64,000 nt of DNA from Duganella sp. CF458. Lineage in GTDB: Bacteria; Pseudomonadota; Gammaproteobacteria; Burkholderiales; Burkholderiaceae_D. This document shows positions 51,129-59,857 of the stretch, piece after piece. The notes beneath the pieces were generated by a model. The model did no database searches. It saw only the letters and a list, made by a program, of their open reading frames with translations, and was not told the origin of the DNA. Every line of letters begins with the position of its first letter. Position 1 is the stretch's first letter. The position numbers and the translations under genes were made by a program. The stretch covers positions 1-64,000 of the forward strand of contig NZ_FOOF01000024.1 in assembly GCF_900113115.1 (NCBI RefSeq). Direction: 5' to 3'.

Positions 51129-51836
51129 ATGTCCACAATAGCCCACAACTTGCAAGTTGTTACTGAAGCAATTAACGTTGCCGCACGCGAAGCGCAGCGT
51201 ACGCCCAACGAAGTGCAGCTCCTGGCCGTTTCCAAGACCTTCCCGGCACAGGCAGTTTTCGAGGCGGTGCTGGCGGGGCAGCGTGCTTTCGGTGAAAACT
51301 ATGTGCAGGAAGGTGTGGACAAGATCCACGAATTGGCCCGGATGCGCGGCTGCACGCCGTTGGAGTGGCATTTTATTGGACCAATCCAGAGCAATAAGAC
51401 GCGTCTTATAGCTGAAAACTTCGATTGGGTGCACACGATTGAACGTGAAAAGGTCGCGCAGCGCCTGAGCGAGCAGCGCCCGCAGGGCCTGCACCCCATG
51501 CAGGTCTGCATCCAGGTCAATACCAGCGGGGAAGCCAGCAAAAGCGGCGTGCTGCCCGCCGACGCCGCAGCGCTGGCCCGCACCGTGGCCGCGCTGCCGC
51601 GCCTGGTCTTGCGCGGCCTGATGTCCATCCCCGAGCCGCAAGACGATTTCGACCAGCAGCGCGCGGCTTTCCGCGTGCTGGCTGAACTGCACCAACAATT
51701 GCGCGCCGCAGGCATTGCGCTTGACACGCTGTCGATGGGCATGTCGGCCGATATGCGTGCCGCCATCCACGAAGGCGCGACCATCGTGCGCGTCGGCAGC
51801 GCCATTTTCGGCGCCCGCGACTACAGCAAAGGATAA
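51129..51836 (+). CDS. YggS/PLPBP-family pyridoxal-phosphate homeostasis protein
   Basis: A 235-residue single-domain PLP-binding protein of the fold of alanine racemase. The PLP lysine is in LLAVSKTFPAQAV, and the rest has GENYVQEGVDK, EWHFIGPIQSNKTRLI and SMGMSADMRAAIHEGATIVR then GSAIFG. It controls free PLP rather than catalysing. The start MSTIAHNLQVV was preferred to a TTG at 51108. It is followed 4 bp later by proC, a very common pair. Confidence 0.94.
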   Translation: MSTIAHNLQVVTEAINVAAREAQRTPNEVQLLAVSKTFPAQAVFEAVLAGQRAFGENYVQEGVDKIHELARMRGCTPLEWHFIGPIQSNKTRLIAENFDWVHTIEREKVAQRLSEQRPQGLHPMQVCIQVNTSGEASKSGVLPADAAALARTVAALPRLVLRGLMSIPEPQDDFDQQRAAFRVLAELHQQLRAAGIALDTLSMGMSADMRAAIHEGATIVRVGSAIFGARDYSKG

Positions 51837-51840
51837 AGAG

Positions 51841-52677
51841 ATGAAGATTGCGTTTATCGGCGGCGGGAATATGGCCGCTGCCCTGGTCGCAGGGCTGGCC
51901 GGCAAACTGACCCCGGGTGCGAATATCCACGTGGTGGACCCCAACCCGGCTTCGCTGGAGAAGCTGCGCCAGGAATACGGCGTGACCGTCGCCGCCGCTG
52001 CGGGCGAGGCGGTGGCCGCCGCCGAAGTGCTGGTGCTGGCGGTGAAGCCGCAGGTCATGCACGAAGTGACGCAGCAATTGCTGCCGCTGCTGCAGGCGGC
52101 GCAGGCGGCCGGCCGGGCGCCGCTGGTGCTGTCGATCGCGGCCGGCATCCGCGCCGCCGACCTGGCGCGCTGGCTGGGCGGCTACCGGGCCATCGTGCGC
52201 ACCATGCCGAACACGCCGGCGCTGATCGGCATGGGCGTGACCGGCATGGTGGCATCTTCCGGCGTCAGCGCCGGGCAGCGTGAAGCGGCCGACCAGATCC
52301 TGCGCGCCGTCGGCGCCACGGTATGGCTGGACGATGAGGCCAAGATCGATGCCGTGACCGCGGTCTCCGGCAGCGGCCCGGCGTATGTGTTCTATTTCAT
52401 CGAAGCGATGCAGCAGGCGGCCGAGGAACTGGGGCTGAGCGCGCAGCAGGGCCGGGAGCTGGCCATGGCCACCTTCACCGGCGCGGCCCAGTTGGCGTTG
52501 CAGTCGCCCGACCCGGTGCCGCTGCTGCGCGAAAAAGTGACCTCGAAGGGCGGCACCACCCATGCTGCGCTGTCCAGTATGGAAGCGGGCGGCGTCAAGG
52601 CCGCCATCATCGCCGCCGTCAAAGCCGCCGCCGCGCGCGGCAAGGAACTGGGCGAGCAGCTGGGCGCAGCCGGCTGA
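51841..52677 (+). CDS. proC: Pyrroline-5-carboxylate reductase
   Basis: A 278-residue NAD(P)H enzyme for the last step of proline synthesis. The Rossmann start is MKIAFIGGGNMAAALVAGLA. The C-terminal dimer domain has AVSGSGPAYVFYFIEAMQQA and TSKGGTTHAALSSMEAGGVK, the family signature. The frame from 51715 overlaps the preceding gene and is rejected. It is convergent with the hybrid kinase, 7 bp apart. Confidence 0.96.
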   Translation: MKIAFIGGGNMAAALVAGLAGKLTPGANIHVVDPNPASLEKLRQEYGVTVAAAAGEAVAAAEVLVLAVKPQVMHEVTQQLLPLLQAAQAAGRAPLVLSIAAGIRAADLARWLGGYRAIVRTMPNTPALIGMGVTGMVASSGVSAGQREAADQILRAVGATVWLDDEAKIDAVTAVSGSGPAYVFYFIEAMQQAAEELGLSAQQGRELAMATFTGAAQLALQSPDPVPLLREKVTSKGGTTHAALSSMEAGGVKAAIIAAVKAAAARGKELGEQLGAAG

Positions 52678-52684
52678 GGCAAGC

Positions 52685-54916
52685 TCAGGCCGGCGCCAGG
52701 TGGCCCTTGGCGGCAACCTGGTCCAGGCTGGCCAGCAAGGCGGCCAGTTCGCTTTCCACTTCGGTCAGCAGCGCTGCGATGCGCTCGACCTTGCCGGCAT
52801 CGGCCAGCATTTCGACCAGGCCGCACAGGGCACTGAGTTCGCGTGCGCCAAACAAGCCCGCGCTGCCCTGCAGGCTGTGCGCGTTCAGGCTGACGGCCGG
52901 CATGTCGCCGCCCTGGATGCCTTGCCGGATGGCGGCCAGCTGGCGCGGACCTTCCTGCTTGAAGGCGGCGCAAGCGGCCGGGCTCAGGGCGCGCGCCGGC
53001 GCCGGCGGCACGCTGCCGCCCGCGGTTCCGAACATGGCGTCGAGTTCGTCCCGGCGCGGCGCATGCAGCAGCAAGCCGGCATGGCGGCCGATTTCCGCAT
53101 GCAGGTTCGCTTCGTCGATCGGCTTGGGCAGGAAACCATTGGCGCCCGCTTCCATGAAGCGCTCGCGTTCCTCCGCTGCCGCGTTCGCGGTCAGCGCAAT
53201 CACCGGAATCGCAGGCTGGCGCACGCCGGCCGCGCCGGCGCGCAACAGGCGCAGGGCGGCAATGCCGTCCATGCGCGGCATGCGGCTATCCATGATGACC
53301 AGGTCGAAATCGCGTTCGGCCAGGCGCGCCAGTGCAGCGGCGCCGTCTTCGGCGATGGTTACCGCATGGCCCATTTCGCCCAGCAGCTCGCGCAGGATGA
53401 TCTGGTTGGTGCTGCCGTCTTCCGCGCACAGGACCTCCAGGCGCAGGGCATGCGGGGCGCGCGCCTGCAGCACCCGTTCCATTGCAGGCTGTCCGGCCTG
53501 CAGCGGCAGATGCACCTCGAATACGCTGCCGGCGCCGCGCTCGCTGCGTACCTCGATCGTGCCGCCCATGGCGTCGACAATGTTCTTGCAGATTGCCAGG
53601 CCGAGGCCGGCGCCGCCGTATTTGCGCGAAGTGGCGGCATTGGCCTGCTCGAATTTGCGGAACAGGCGGGAAATTGCATCCGGTTCGATGCCGATGCCGG
53701 TATCGCTGACGGTCAGCGCGATGCCGCCGTTGTGCGCCACCCCGGCCGTCATCCGCACTTCGCCGCGTTCGGTGAACTTGACGCCGTTGCCGACCAGGTT
53801 CATCACCACCTGCCGCAGCCGTACCGGATCGCCGCGCCACCAGCGCGGCAAGGCCGGGTCGATCTCCGCCACCAGCGAAATGCCCTTGGTTTCGGCGCGG
53901 TCCGCCAGCAGTGCCACCACATCGCGCAGCAGGGCCGGCAAATCGAAGTCGATGCTTTCGAACGGCATCTTGCCCGCTTCCAGGCGCGAAAAATCGAGGA
54001 TGTCGTTAATGATGTGCAGCAGCACTTCGGCGTTGCCCAGGCCGATGCGCAGCTTGTTGCGCGTTTCAGCCGACAGGGTGCGGTCTTTCTTGGCCAGCTG
54101 CAGCATGCCGATCACGCCGCCCAGCGGCGTGCGCACCTCGTGGCTGATCATGGCCAGGAATTCCGACTTCTGCTCGTTCGATTCTTCCGCTGCCTTGCGG
54201 GCCGCGGTCGACTCGCGCAGTTCCAGGTCGCGCGCCTGCAGGGTGGCGACCTGTTGTTCCAGCGCCTGCTGCACCGCGCGCTGGCGCGCCAGCGCGCCTT
54301 CCAGCCCGTTCAGCAGGTAGGCGCAGGACACCACCAGCACGGCTGCCACCAGGGTGAAATTCAACGCCACCAGCGACCAGTGCATCAGCATGCTGACAAA
54401 GACATTGGCCAAGCCCGGATCGATGCCGGCGAAATAGCCCACCGCGAACAAGGTGGCGCTGCACCAGAGCAGGGCCGCCATGGCGGGGCGGATGCCGAGC
54501 AGCACGGTGCACAGGATCGGCACGGCGAGCAGGTAGGGCTGGACCAGCGGGCCGACGGAGAACAGCTGCACCACCGCCAGCAGGTAGCAGATGGCCAGGA
54601 AAGCCAGCGCCCGGAAGCGGAAAGAGGGGGCGCGGCAGAAATACAAGGCGCCGACGCACAACAGGGCGACGATGTCGCTCACGATCAGCGGCCATTGGTT
54701 CATCTTCATGCTGCCCACGACGCTGGGCACCGCGACCAGCATGCCGAGGAAGAAGGCAACGGCGCACAGCCCGTTCAGCAGGTTGTTGCGCCAGATTTGC
54801 AGGCTGTCAGCCTGTTCGTTCAGGCCATGCAGCCGCCGGGATAGGAAATCATCCGGCCCGTGGTACTGCGCGGGCCGTTCCGGTTGGGCGGGAGAACTCT
54901 TGGCGGGGACGAACAT
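52685..54916 (-). CDS. Hybrid sensor histidine kinase with REC and HPt
   Basis: A 743-residue membrane kinase. About six membrane helices fill residues ~45-205, a sensor region I do not name. A coiled coil (RAVQQALEQQVATLQARDLE) leads to HisKA with His near 258 (MISHEVRTPLGG). The ATPase domain (DTGIGIEPDAIS; GGAGLGLAICKNI), REC with Asp near 542 (VIMDSRMPRMDG), and HPt with His near 679 (NAHSLQGSAGLFG) follow. It lies 46 bp after the TonB receptor gene on the same strand and might share its transcript. Confidence 0.92.
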   Translation of the reverse strand: MFVPAKSSPAQPERPAQYHGPDDFLSRRLHGLNEQADSLQIWRNNLLNGLCAVAFFLGMLVAVPSVVGSMKMNQWPLIVSDIVALLCVGALYFCRAPSFRFRALAFLAICYLLAVVQLFSVGPLVQPYLLAVPILCTVLLGIRPAMAALLWCSATLFAVGYFAGIDPGLANVFVSMLMHWSLVALNFTLVAAVLVVSCAYLLNGLEGALARQRAVQQALEQQVATLQARDLELRESTAARKAAEESNEQKSEFLAMISHEVRTPLGGVIGMLQLAKKDRTLSAETRNKLRIGLGNAEVLLHIINDILDFSRLEAGKMPFESIDFDLPALLRDVVALLADRAETKGISLVAEIDPALPRWWRGDPVRLRQVVMNLVGNGVKFTERGEVRMTAGVAHNGGIALTVSDTGIGIEPDAISRLFRKFEQANAATSRKYGGAGLGLAICKNIVDAMGGTIEVRSERGAGSVFEVHLPLQAGQPAMERVLQARAPHALRLEVLCAEDGSTNQIILRELLGEMGHAVTIAEDGAAALARLAERDFDLVIMDSRMPRMDGIAALRLLRAGAAGVRQPAIPVIALTANAAAEERERFMEAGANGFLPKPIDEANLHAEIGRHAGLLLHAPRRDELDAMFGTAGGSVPPAPARALSPAACAAFKQEGPRQLAAIRQGIQGGDMPAVSLNAHSLQGSAGLFGARELSALCGLVEMLADAGKVERIAALLTEVESELAALLASLDQVAAKGHLAPA

Positions 54917-54962
54917 TGCAACATAAAAGTTTTGGCTAAGGGATTGATTTTACTATAACTCG

Positions 54963-57356
54963 TCACATGTTTACGCGAAGTTCGAGCCCGACCTGGCGCG
55001 GCGAATTCACCATCGCATAGGGCGTCCCCAGTAAACCCGTGGTCATATTGCCAATACTTGTCACGTAGCGCTTGTCGAACAGGTTGTTGGCATACAACGC
55101 CAGTGCCCATCGATGGCTGGCCGCCTCGTAGCCGGCGCGCAGGTCGGTACGCTGGGTGGCGCCGCCCACGCGGAAGCGCGGCGTGCTCAGGCAGGCGCCC
55201 TGCAGTGCATCGGCATTGCAGCGGGTGGCGCTGGTGTAGGCGTGCTGCAGCGTGAAATTGAGGTCGCCGCCGGCCACGTCGCGCACCCAGTAGTCGGCGC
55301 CCAGCGCGGTGGTCGATTTCGGCGTGCCGACCGGCTGGCCATCGAGCTTGATGCCGTCGCTGGTGGTGAAGGTCTTGTAGGTCTGGTCGATATAGGCAGT
55401 GCTCATGTTCAAGCGCAGGTCGCGCAGCGGCTGCCAGCGCATCTCGACGTCCAGGCCGTGCGCTTCCTGGTCGCTGCTGGTGACCTGGTAGGTCGGGATG
55501 GCGGAGCCGTTATTGACCAGGGCCAGCGACTGCAGGTTGCTGAACTTGTACTTGTACAGCGAGGCGTTCACCAGCAGCTTGTACTGGCGGTAGTAGTTTT
55601 TCATGCCGATTTCGGCATTCCAGACCTTTTCCGGCTGGTAGGTGGCATTCACCTGCAGCGCGTTGAAGCCGCCCGCCTGGTAGCCCTTGGCGATGGACCC
55701 GTAGACCATCATGTCGTCATTGAGCTTGTAGTCGAGCACCGCGCGCGGGCTGGTGTCGTTCCACTTGTTCTTTTTGGACAGCGGCGCCGTGCCGGCGCCG
55801 GCGCTGGTGAACTCGATGTTCTGGGTCATGGCGCCCAGGGCCATCATCAGTTGCTCGGGCGTGAGCGCGCCCATGCCGACCAGCGCGTCGAAGAAGCCGA
55901 GGTTTTGCAGGCGCGTGATGCTGTCGTCCAGGCGGGCCGCCGTGCGCGGCGGGCTATACCAGCTGAAGCGCTTGTCGTCGCGCGTGTAGCGCACGCCGGT
56001 GGTCAGGTTCAGCTTGGGCGCCAGGTGCCAGATCACGTCGCCGTACAGCGCGCTGGCCTTGTAGCGGCCTTCGACATGCATGTTCTCCTGCCACGGGTTG
56101 CCCAGCAGGCCGGCTGGAATGCCAGCAGCGGCCGCCGCGCCTTCCAGCAGGCTGAAAACGGGGAAGCTGGCCACGTTGCCGAAGATCGTGTCGAGGGAAT
56201 TGGTATTCGTGTTGACCTGGCTGGTCTGGCTGGCTTTCTCGTGATAGAAGCTCAGGCCCGTGACCCAGTCGGCCATGCCGGTATTGCCGGACAGGCGGAA
56301 CTCCTGCTGCCAGCTTTTATTGCGTTCGGCGTTTTCGGTATCGACGTAATGCGTGAGCAGGTTGGTGCCGTCGTTGTCCTGGCGGTTGCGCGAGTCGAAG
56401 CGGCGGTAGCCTGTGGTGGAATTGAACGTGGCCCAACCCAGCGGCACCTCGATGCGCAGGGTGCTGCCGCGGAAGTCGCGCGTTTCGCCGTTGTGCATGG
56501 CGTCGTTGCGGACCGGGGCCGTGCGCGGGTCGAGGTAGGTGGATGGATCGGCCGGCGCCACCGGTACCCCGGCCACCAGGCCGATCGCGGGGCGCGCCAT
56601 GTGATCGAGCTTTTCCGCTTCCACCGACAGCAGCACCTTGGCGCGGGCCGGCGCGTCCCAGCGCAGGGTGGCGCGCACGCCGTTGTCGGTGCCGTGCTGC
56701 AGCTGTTGGCCGGTGGCCGCGTCTTTCAGCCAGCCGTCGGTGCCGTGGTGCACGGCGGTGATGCGCAGCGCGGTGGTGTCGCCAAGCGGCGTATTGGCCA
56801 GCAGCTCCACATTGCGCGTGTGGAAGCGGCCATAGCGCAGGCGCGCCTCCAGTTCGTTGTCGCGGCCCGGTTCGCGCGTCACGACCGAGATGGCGCCGGC
56901 CGCGCTGTTGCGGCCGAACAGGGTGCCCTGCGGGCCTTTCAGCACTTCGATGCGCTGCACGTCGTTGAAATTCATGATCGCGCCGCCGGTCTTGCCGGCG
57001 TAGACGCCGTCGATGTACATGCCGACCGGGGCATCGGTGCCGATGCCGAAGTCGCCGGTGCCGATGCCGCGCAGCGATAGCGAAGGCTGGGTGGCCTGTT
57101 CGGCGTTGACCGACAGGCCGGGAATATAGCCGTTCATTTCGGCCAGGCTGGGAGCGGCCAGCTTGTCGATCTGGTCGGCGCCGATGATCTGCAAGGCGAT
57201 CGGCACATCCTGCGCCTGCTGCGTGCGGTTCTGCGCGGTGACGACCACCACATGGGTTTCTTCCTTCGGCGCCGGTTCGGCGGCCAAGGCGGCGCCGCTG
57301 CAGACGAGCAGGGCGCTGGAAATGCTGGACGACAGGACTTTCTTGCGCAGCTTCAT
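54963..57356 (-). CDS. TonB-dependent outer-membrane receptor
   Basis: A 797-residue protein with signal MKLRKKVLSSSISSALLVCS then GAALAAEP. The plug has VVVVTAQNRTQQAQDVPIAL and LPSLRGIGTGDFGIG-like sequence, then GMYIDGVYAGKTGGAIMNFN and RIEVLKGPQGTLFGRNSAAG. The beta barrel ends with aromatic-rich strands and LELRVNM. The CirA/FepA-like shape does not fix the ligand. It is the last gene after the beta-helix and cytochrome genes, 12 bp from the latter, so it may import the compound they handle. Confidence 0.93.
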   Translation of the reverse strand: MKLRKKVLSSSISSALLVCSGAALAAEPAPKEETHVVVVTAQNRTQQAQDVPIALQIIGADQIDKLAAPSLAEMNGYIPGLSVNAEQATQPSLSLRGIGTGDFGIGTDAPVGMYIDGVYAGKTGGAIMNFNDVQRIEVLKGPQGTLFGRNSAAGAISVVTREPGRDNELEARLRYGRFHTRNVELLANTPLGDTTALRITAVHHGTDGWLKDAATGQQLQHGTDNGVRATLRWDAPARAKVLLSVEAEKLDHMARPAIGLVAGVPVAPADPSTYLDPRTAPVRNDAMHNGETRDFRGSTLRIEVPLGWATFNSTTGYRRFDSRNRQDNDGTNLLTHYVDTENAERNKSWQQEFRLSGNTGMADWVTGLSFYHEKASQTSQVNTNTNSLDTIFGNVASFPVFSLLEGAAAAAGIPAGLLGNPWQENMHVEGRYKASALYGDVIWHLAPKLNLTTGVRYTRDDKRFSWYSPPRTAARLDDSITRLQNLGFFDALVGMGALTPEQLMMALGAMTQNIEFTSAGAGTAPLSKKNKWNDTSPRAVLDYKLNDDMMVYGSIAKGYQAGGFNALQVNATYQPEKVWNAEIGMKNYYRQYKLLVNASLYKYKFSNLQSLALVNNGSAIPTYQVTSSDQEAHGLDVEMRWQPLRDLRLNMSTAYIDQTYKTFTTSDGIKLDGQPVGTPKSTTALGADYWVRDVAGGDLNFTLQHAYTSATRCNADALQGACLSTPRFRVGGATQRTDLRAGYEAASHRWALALYANNLFDKRYVTSIGNMTTGLLGTPYAMVNSPRQVGLELRVNM

Positions 57357-57368
57357 GTGGTCTCCCCG

Positions 57369-58499
57369 TTATTGTTGGTTGCAGCTTTCCTTCATCGATG
57401 CGATCCATTCGCGTATCAGTTCAACCCCCTCGCGGTGCGCAGTGCTGCGTCCCAGTTCCGGCATCATCACGCCCGTTTCGGTCGATTTCAGGCGGAATAC
57501 GAAGATCGAGTCATCCGGCTTGCCGGGGTTGATGCCGAAGGCGTTGCCGCCGGTACCGGCACCCGCCGCCACGGGCGGCTTGCACAGGCCCAGGTGCCGG
57601 TTGGCCGGCGCGCCAATCTCCAGGTGCAGGGCGGTGGTGTTGGCGGTGCCTTTGTTGTTGTGGCAGTGGGCGCAATTGATGTCGAGGTAGGCGCGCGCGC
57701 GGGCGTCGACCGGGGCGCTTTTGTCGCGCCAGTCGACGTTGCGCGGCACCTCGGCGGCGGCAGGAACGCCGCTCAGGTAGCCCGCCAGCGCCATCTTCTC
57801 CAGCTGCCCGTTCAGGTTGATGTGGCGTGCCTTCAGCCCGAGCGGCTCGAACTTCCTGCTCTTCAGGTCCGCCACGTGGCAGGAGGCGCACTGGTTCACG
57901 TTCGGCACCACGTAGGTGAATTTCTGGCGGCCCTGGGCCGACACCAGCTCCATCGGAATCTGGTCGCCGGTGCGTTTCAGTTCGGCCTCGGTCTGCGCCT
58001 CGTTCCAGACATAGGGCAGGGCGACCCAGCCGCTTGCGCGCCGTACCAGCAGGCGTGTTTCCATCAGCCGCACCTTGCCCAGGTCGAGCGTGCTGCCCGT
58101 GCCGCTGTCGTCGCTGGCCAGCACCGCCCGGCTGCTGCCGTCGCGCGGATAGTAGAAGGTCTTGCTGATGATGGTCCCGAGCGGGAAGTCGAAGGCGGTA
58201 TCGGGCCGGTAGGCGGCCGATACGCCCTTCGGCATCCATACGGTGCGCAGCTTGTGGGCGTAGTCGCTGAACAGCGGCGTGTTCAGGGTATAGGGCAGCA
58301 CTTCCTTGTTCAGTACCAGGCGGCCTTCGCTGGCGGCCATCAGGCGCCACGCGCTGAGTTTCTCGGGCCGGCCTTCGGCGATGAAATTCACGGGTTCGGC
58401 AGGCGGGGCAGGGTTGCGTGCGCAGGATGCGAGAACCAGCGCGCACGCCGCCATGCCGACCGCCCATAGCGGGCGGAAAGCAGGGACGGCAAGCTTCAT
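57369..58499 (-). CDS. SO2930-family diheme c-type cytochrome lipoprotein
   Basis: A 376-residue exported protein with lipobox VLASC (MACALVLASCARNPAPPAEP region). It has two heme c motifs, CASCH and CAHCH, within NQCASCHVADLKSRKFEPLG and INCAHCHNNKGTANTTALH. The long N-terminal domain PLFSDYAHKLRTVWMPKGVS is typical of the SO2930 type, usually found next to a beta-helix lipoprotein; the function of the pair is unknown to me. Its start shares one base with the stop of the beta-helix gene. Confidence 0.88.
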   Translation of the reverse strand: MKLAVPAFRPLWAVGMAACALVLASCARNPAPPAEPVNFIAEGRPEKLSAWRLMAASEGRLVLNKEVLPYTLNTPLFSDYAHKLRTVWMPKGVSAAYRPDTAFDFPLGTIISKTFYYPRDGSSRAVLASDDSGTGSTLDLGKVRLMETRLLVRRASGWVALPYVWNEAQTEAELKRTGDQIPMELVSAQGRQKFTYVVPNVNQCASCHVADLKSRKFEPLGLKARHINLNGQLEKMALAGYLSGVPAAAEVPRNVDWRDKSAPVDARARAYLDINCAHCHNNKGTANTTALHLEIGAPANRHLGLCKPPVAAGAGTGGNAFGINPGKPDDSIFVFRLKSTETGVMMPELGRSTAHREGVELIREWIASMKESCNQQ

Positions 58500-59746
58500 C
58501 AGGATTGCGAGCCGAGTTGAGGGATGGTGACCGGCGGCAGCTTGGCGAGCTGGCAGCGGTGCGGGGCCGAATCGGCTTTCGGGTTCTTGTACTTGTTGGG
58601 GCCATCGGCGTTGAGTACTTCAGCGCCATCCTGCACGCAGATGCGCGCCTCGGCCGGCATGACACCGTTCCTGGCCAGCGCATTGTCGGAATAGCCGTCC
58701 CACAGCACGTCGGGCAGGTGGCCGGACAAGCCGTACAGCGCCACCTTCAGCGCTTTCAGGTCCAGCCCGTCGGGCGCATCGCCGCCGCCTTTGAAGCGGT
58801 TGCCGTAGACGTAGATCGCCTTCGGATACGGGTCGTAGTCCTTGGCCACGCCCTTCTCGGTGAAGTAGCCGGTCGAGTGATAGCTGGAGATGATGACGTT
58901 GGCGGTCTGGTTGTCGGTGATGTCGTTGTCGAAGATCTCCACCTTTGAATTCGAGTTGATCACCACGCCCGAACCGGCCGGCACGCTGGCCACCGCCGTG
59001 CCCTTGGCGGCGAAATTGCCCAGGTTGTTTTCAATGACCTTGTTGCTGAATACGCGCGTGCTGTGGCCCGGCTGCTGCAGGTTCGGCATATTGAACACCA
59101 GGATGCCGCCGGTATTGCCGGTGGCGACGTTGTGGTACACGTCGGCGTTGATGGTGTTCTCGATTTCGATGCCGGCCACGTTGGCCTCGGCGCGCGAGTT
59201 GCGCACCACCACGTTCTGCGACTGGCCGACATAGATGCCCGCGTCCGACGCGGCGATGGCCACGCAATGTTCGATCAGCACATTCCTGGTCTTGACCGGG
59301 TAGATGCCGTAGGCGCCGTTGCTGACCTTGGAACCGCCGGTCCACTGCACCTTCACGCTGCGGATGGTGATGTGGTCGCCGTCATTGATCTTCAGCCCGT
59401 CGCCCTTGGAGTCCTCGATGGTCAAGCCTTCGATGGTGAAGTTGTTGCCGTAGACGAGCAAGCCTTCCGGCCCCGTCACTTGCGGCTTGAAAGACAAGAT
59501 GGTCTGGTCCATGCCGGCGCCGCGAATGGTCACGCCATCGGCACGCAGTTGCAGCCCGCTGGTGAACTTGTATTTGCCGGCGGGGATCTCGATCACCGAG
59601 CCAGGCTTGGCGTCGAGCAGTTGTTCCTGGAGTTGCTTCTGGAATGCGATGTCGGCAGCCGAGGCAGGCGCCGGCAAGGACGGCGTGGTCTTGTAGCAGG
59701 CGGATAGCAGGCCGCACAGCGCGAGTGCGCCGATGGCTTTGTACAT
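58499..59746 (-). CDS. Parallel beta-helix lipoprotein
   Basis: A 415-residue exported lipoprotein with lipobox LLSAC (MYKAIGALALCGLLSACYKT). Repeats such as GVTIRGAGMDQTILSFKP, FTIEGLTIEDSKGDGLKIND, VVVRNSRAEANVAGIEIEN and VIENNLGNFAAKG form a right-handed beta-helix of the NosD/pectate-lyase kind. Families of this type regularly pair with the cytochrome encoded next. Carbohydrate binding or cleavage is likely from the fold, but no catalytic residues are clear. It is the first gene of the operon and divergent from the AraC regulator. Confidence 0.86.
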   Translation of the reverse strand: MYKAIGALALCGLLSACYKTTPSLPAPASAADIAFQKQLQEQLLDAKPGSVIEIPAGKYKFTSGLQLRADGVTIRGAGMDQTILSFKPQVTGPEGLLVYGNNFTIEGLTIEDSKGDGLKINDGDHITIRSVKVQWTGGSKVSNGAYGIYPVKTRNVLIEHCVAIAASDAGIYVGQSQNVVVRNSRAEANVAGIEIENTINADVYHNVATGNTGGILVFNMPNLQQPGHSTRVFSNKVIENNLGNFAAKGTAVASVPAGSGVVINSNSKVEIFDNDITDNQTANVIISSYHSTGYFTEKGVAKDYDPYPKAIYVYGNRFKGGGDAPDGLDLKALKVALYGLSGHLPDVLWDGYSDNALARNGVMPAEARICVQDGAEVLNADGPNKYKNPKADSAPHRCQLAKLPPVTIPQLGSQS

Positions 59747-59825
59747 ACATGTCTCCCAGTTATTGTTGTAGGGATGCAGCAGCGCAGCCAGTATATCTGT
59801 CCATTATTGAAATGTTATGCACAAG

Positions 59826-59855
59826 ATCGGCCAAATCTGCTGTTAGTATCGGCCA
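59826..59855. promoter_or_regulatory. Two ATCGGCCA direct repeats, 22 bp apart
   Basis: Copies at 59826-59833 and 59848-59855 are identical and start 22 bp apart, two helical turns. AraC-family regulators often bind such direct repeats. They lie between the divergent operon (start 59746) and the regulator, the second copy ending 2 bp before the ATG at 59858, so the regulator could repress itself. Confidence 0.5.
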
Positions 59856-59857
59856 GG

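Noticed and set aside
52562..54844. A 760-codon plus-strand frame opposite the second hybrid kinase
   Set aside because: It overlaps proC and the kinase, is Gln/His/Arg-rich, and lacks any family sign.
55113..57080. A 655-codon plus-strand frame opposite the TonB receptor
   Set aside because: It is a shadow frame; the minus-strand receptor has clear plug and barrel motifs.
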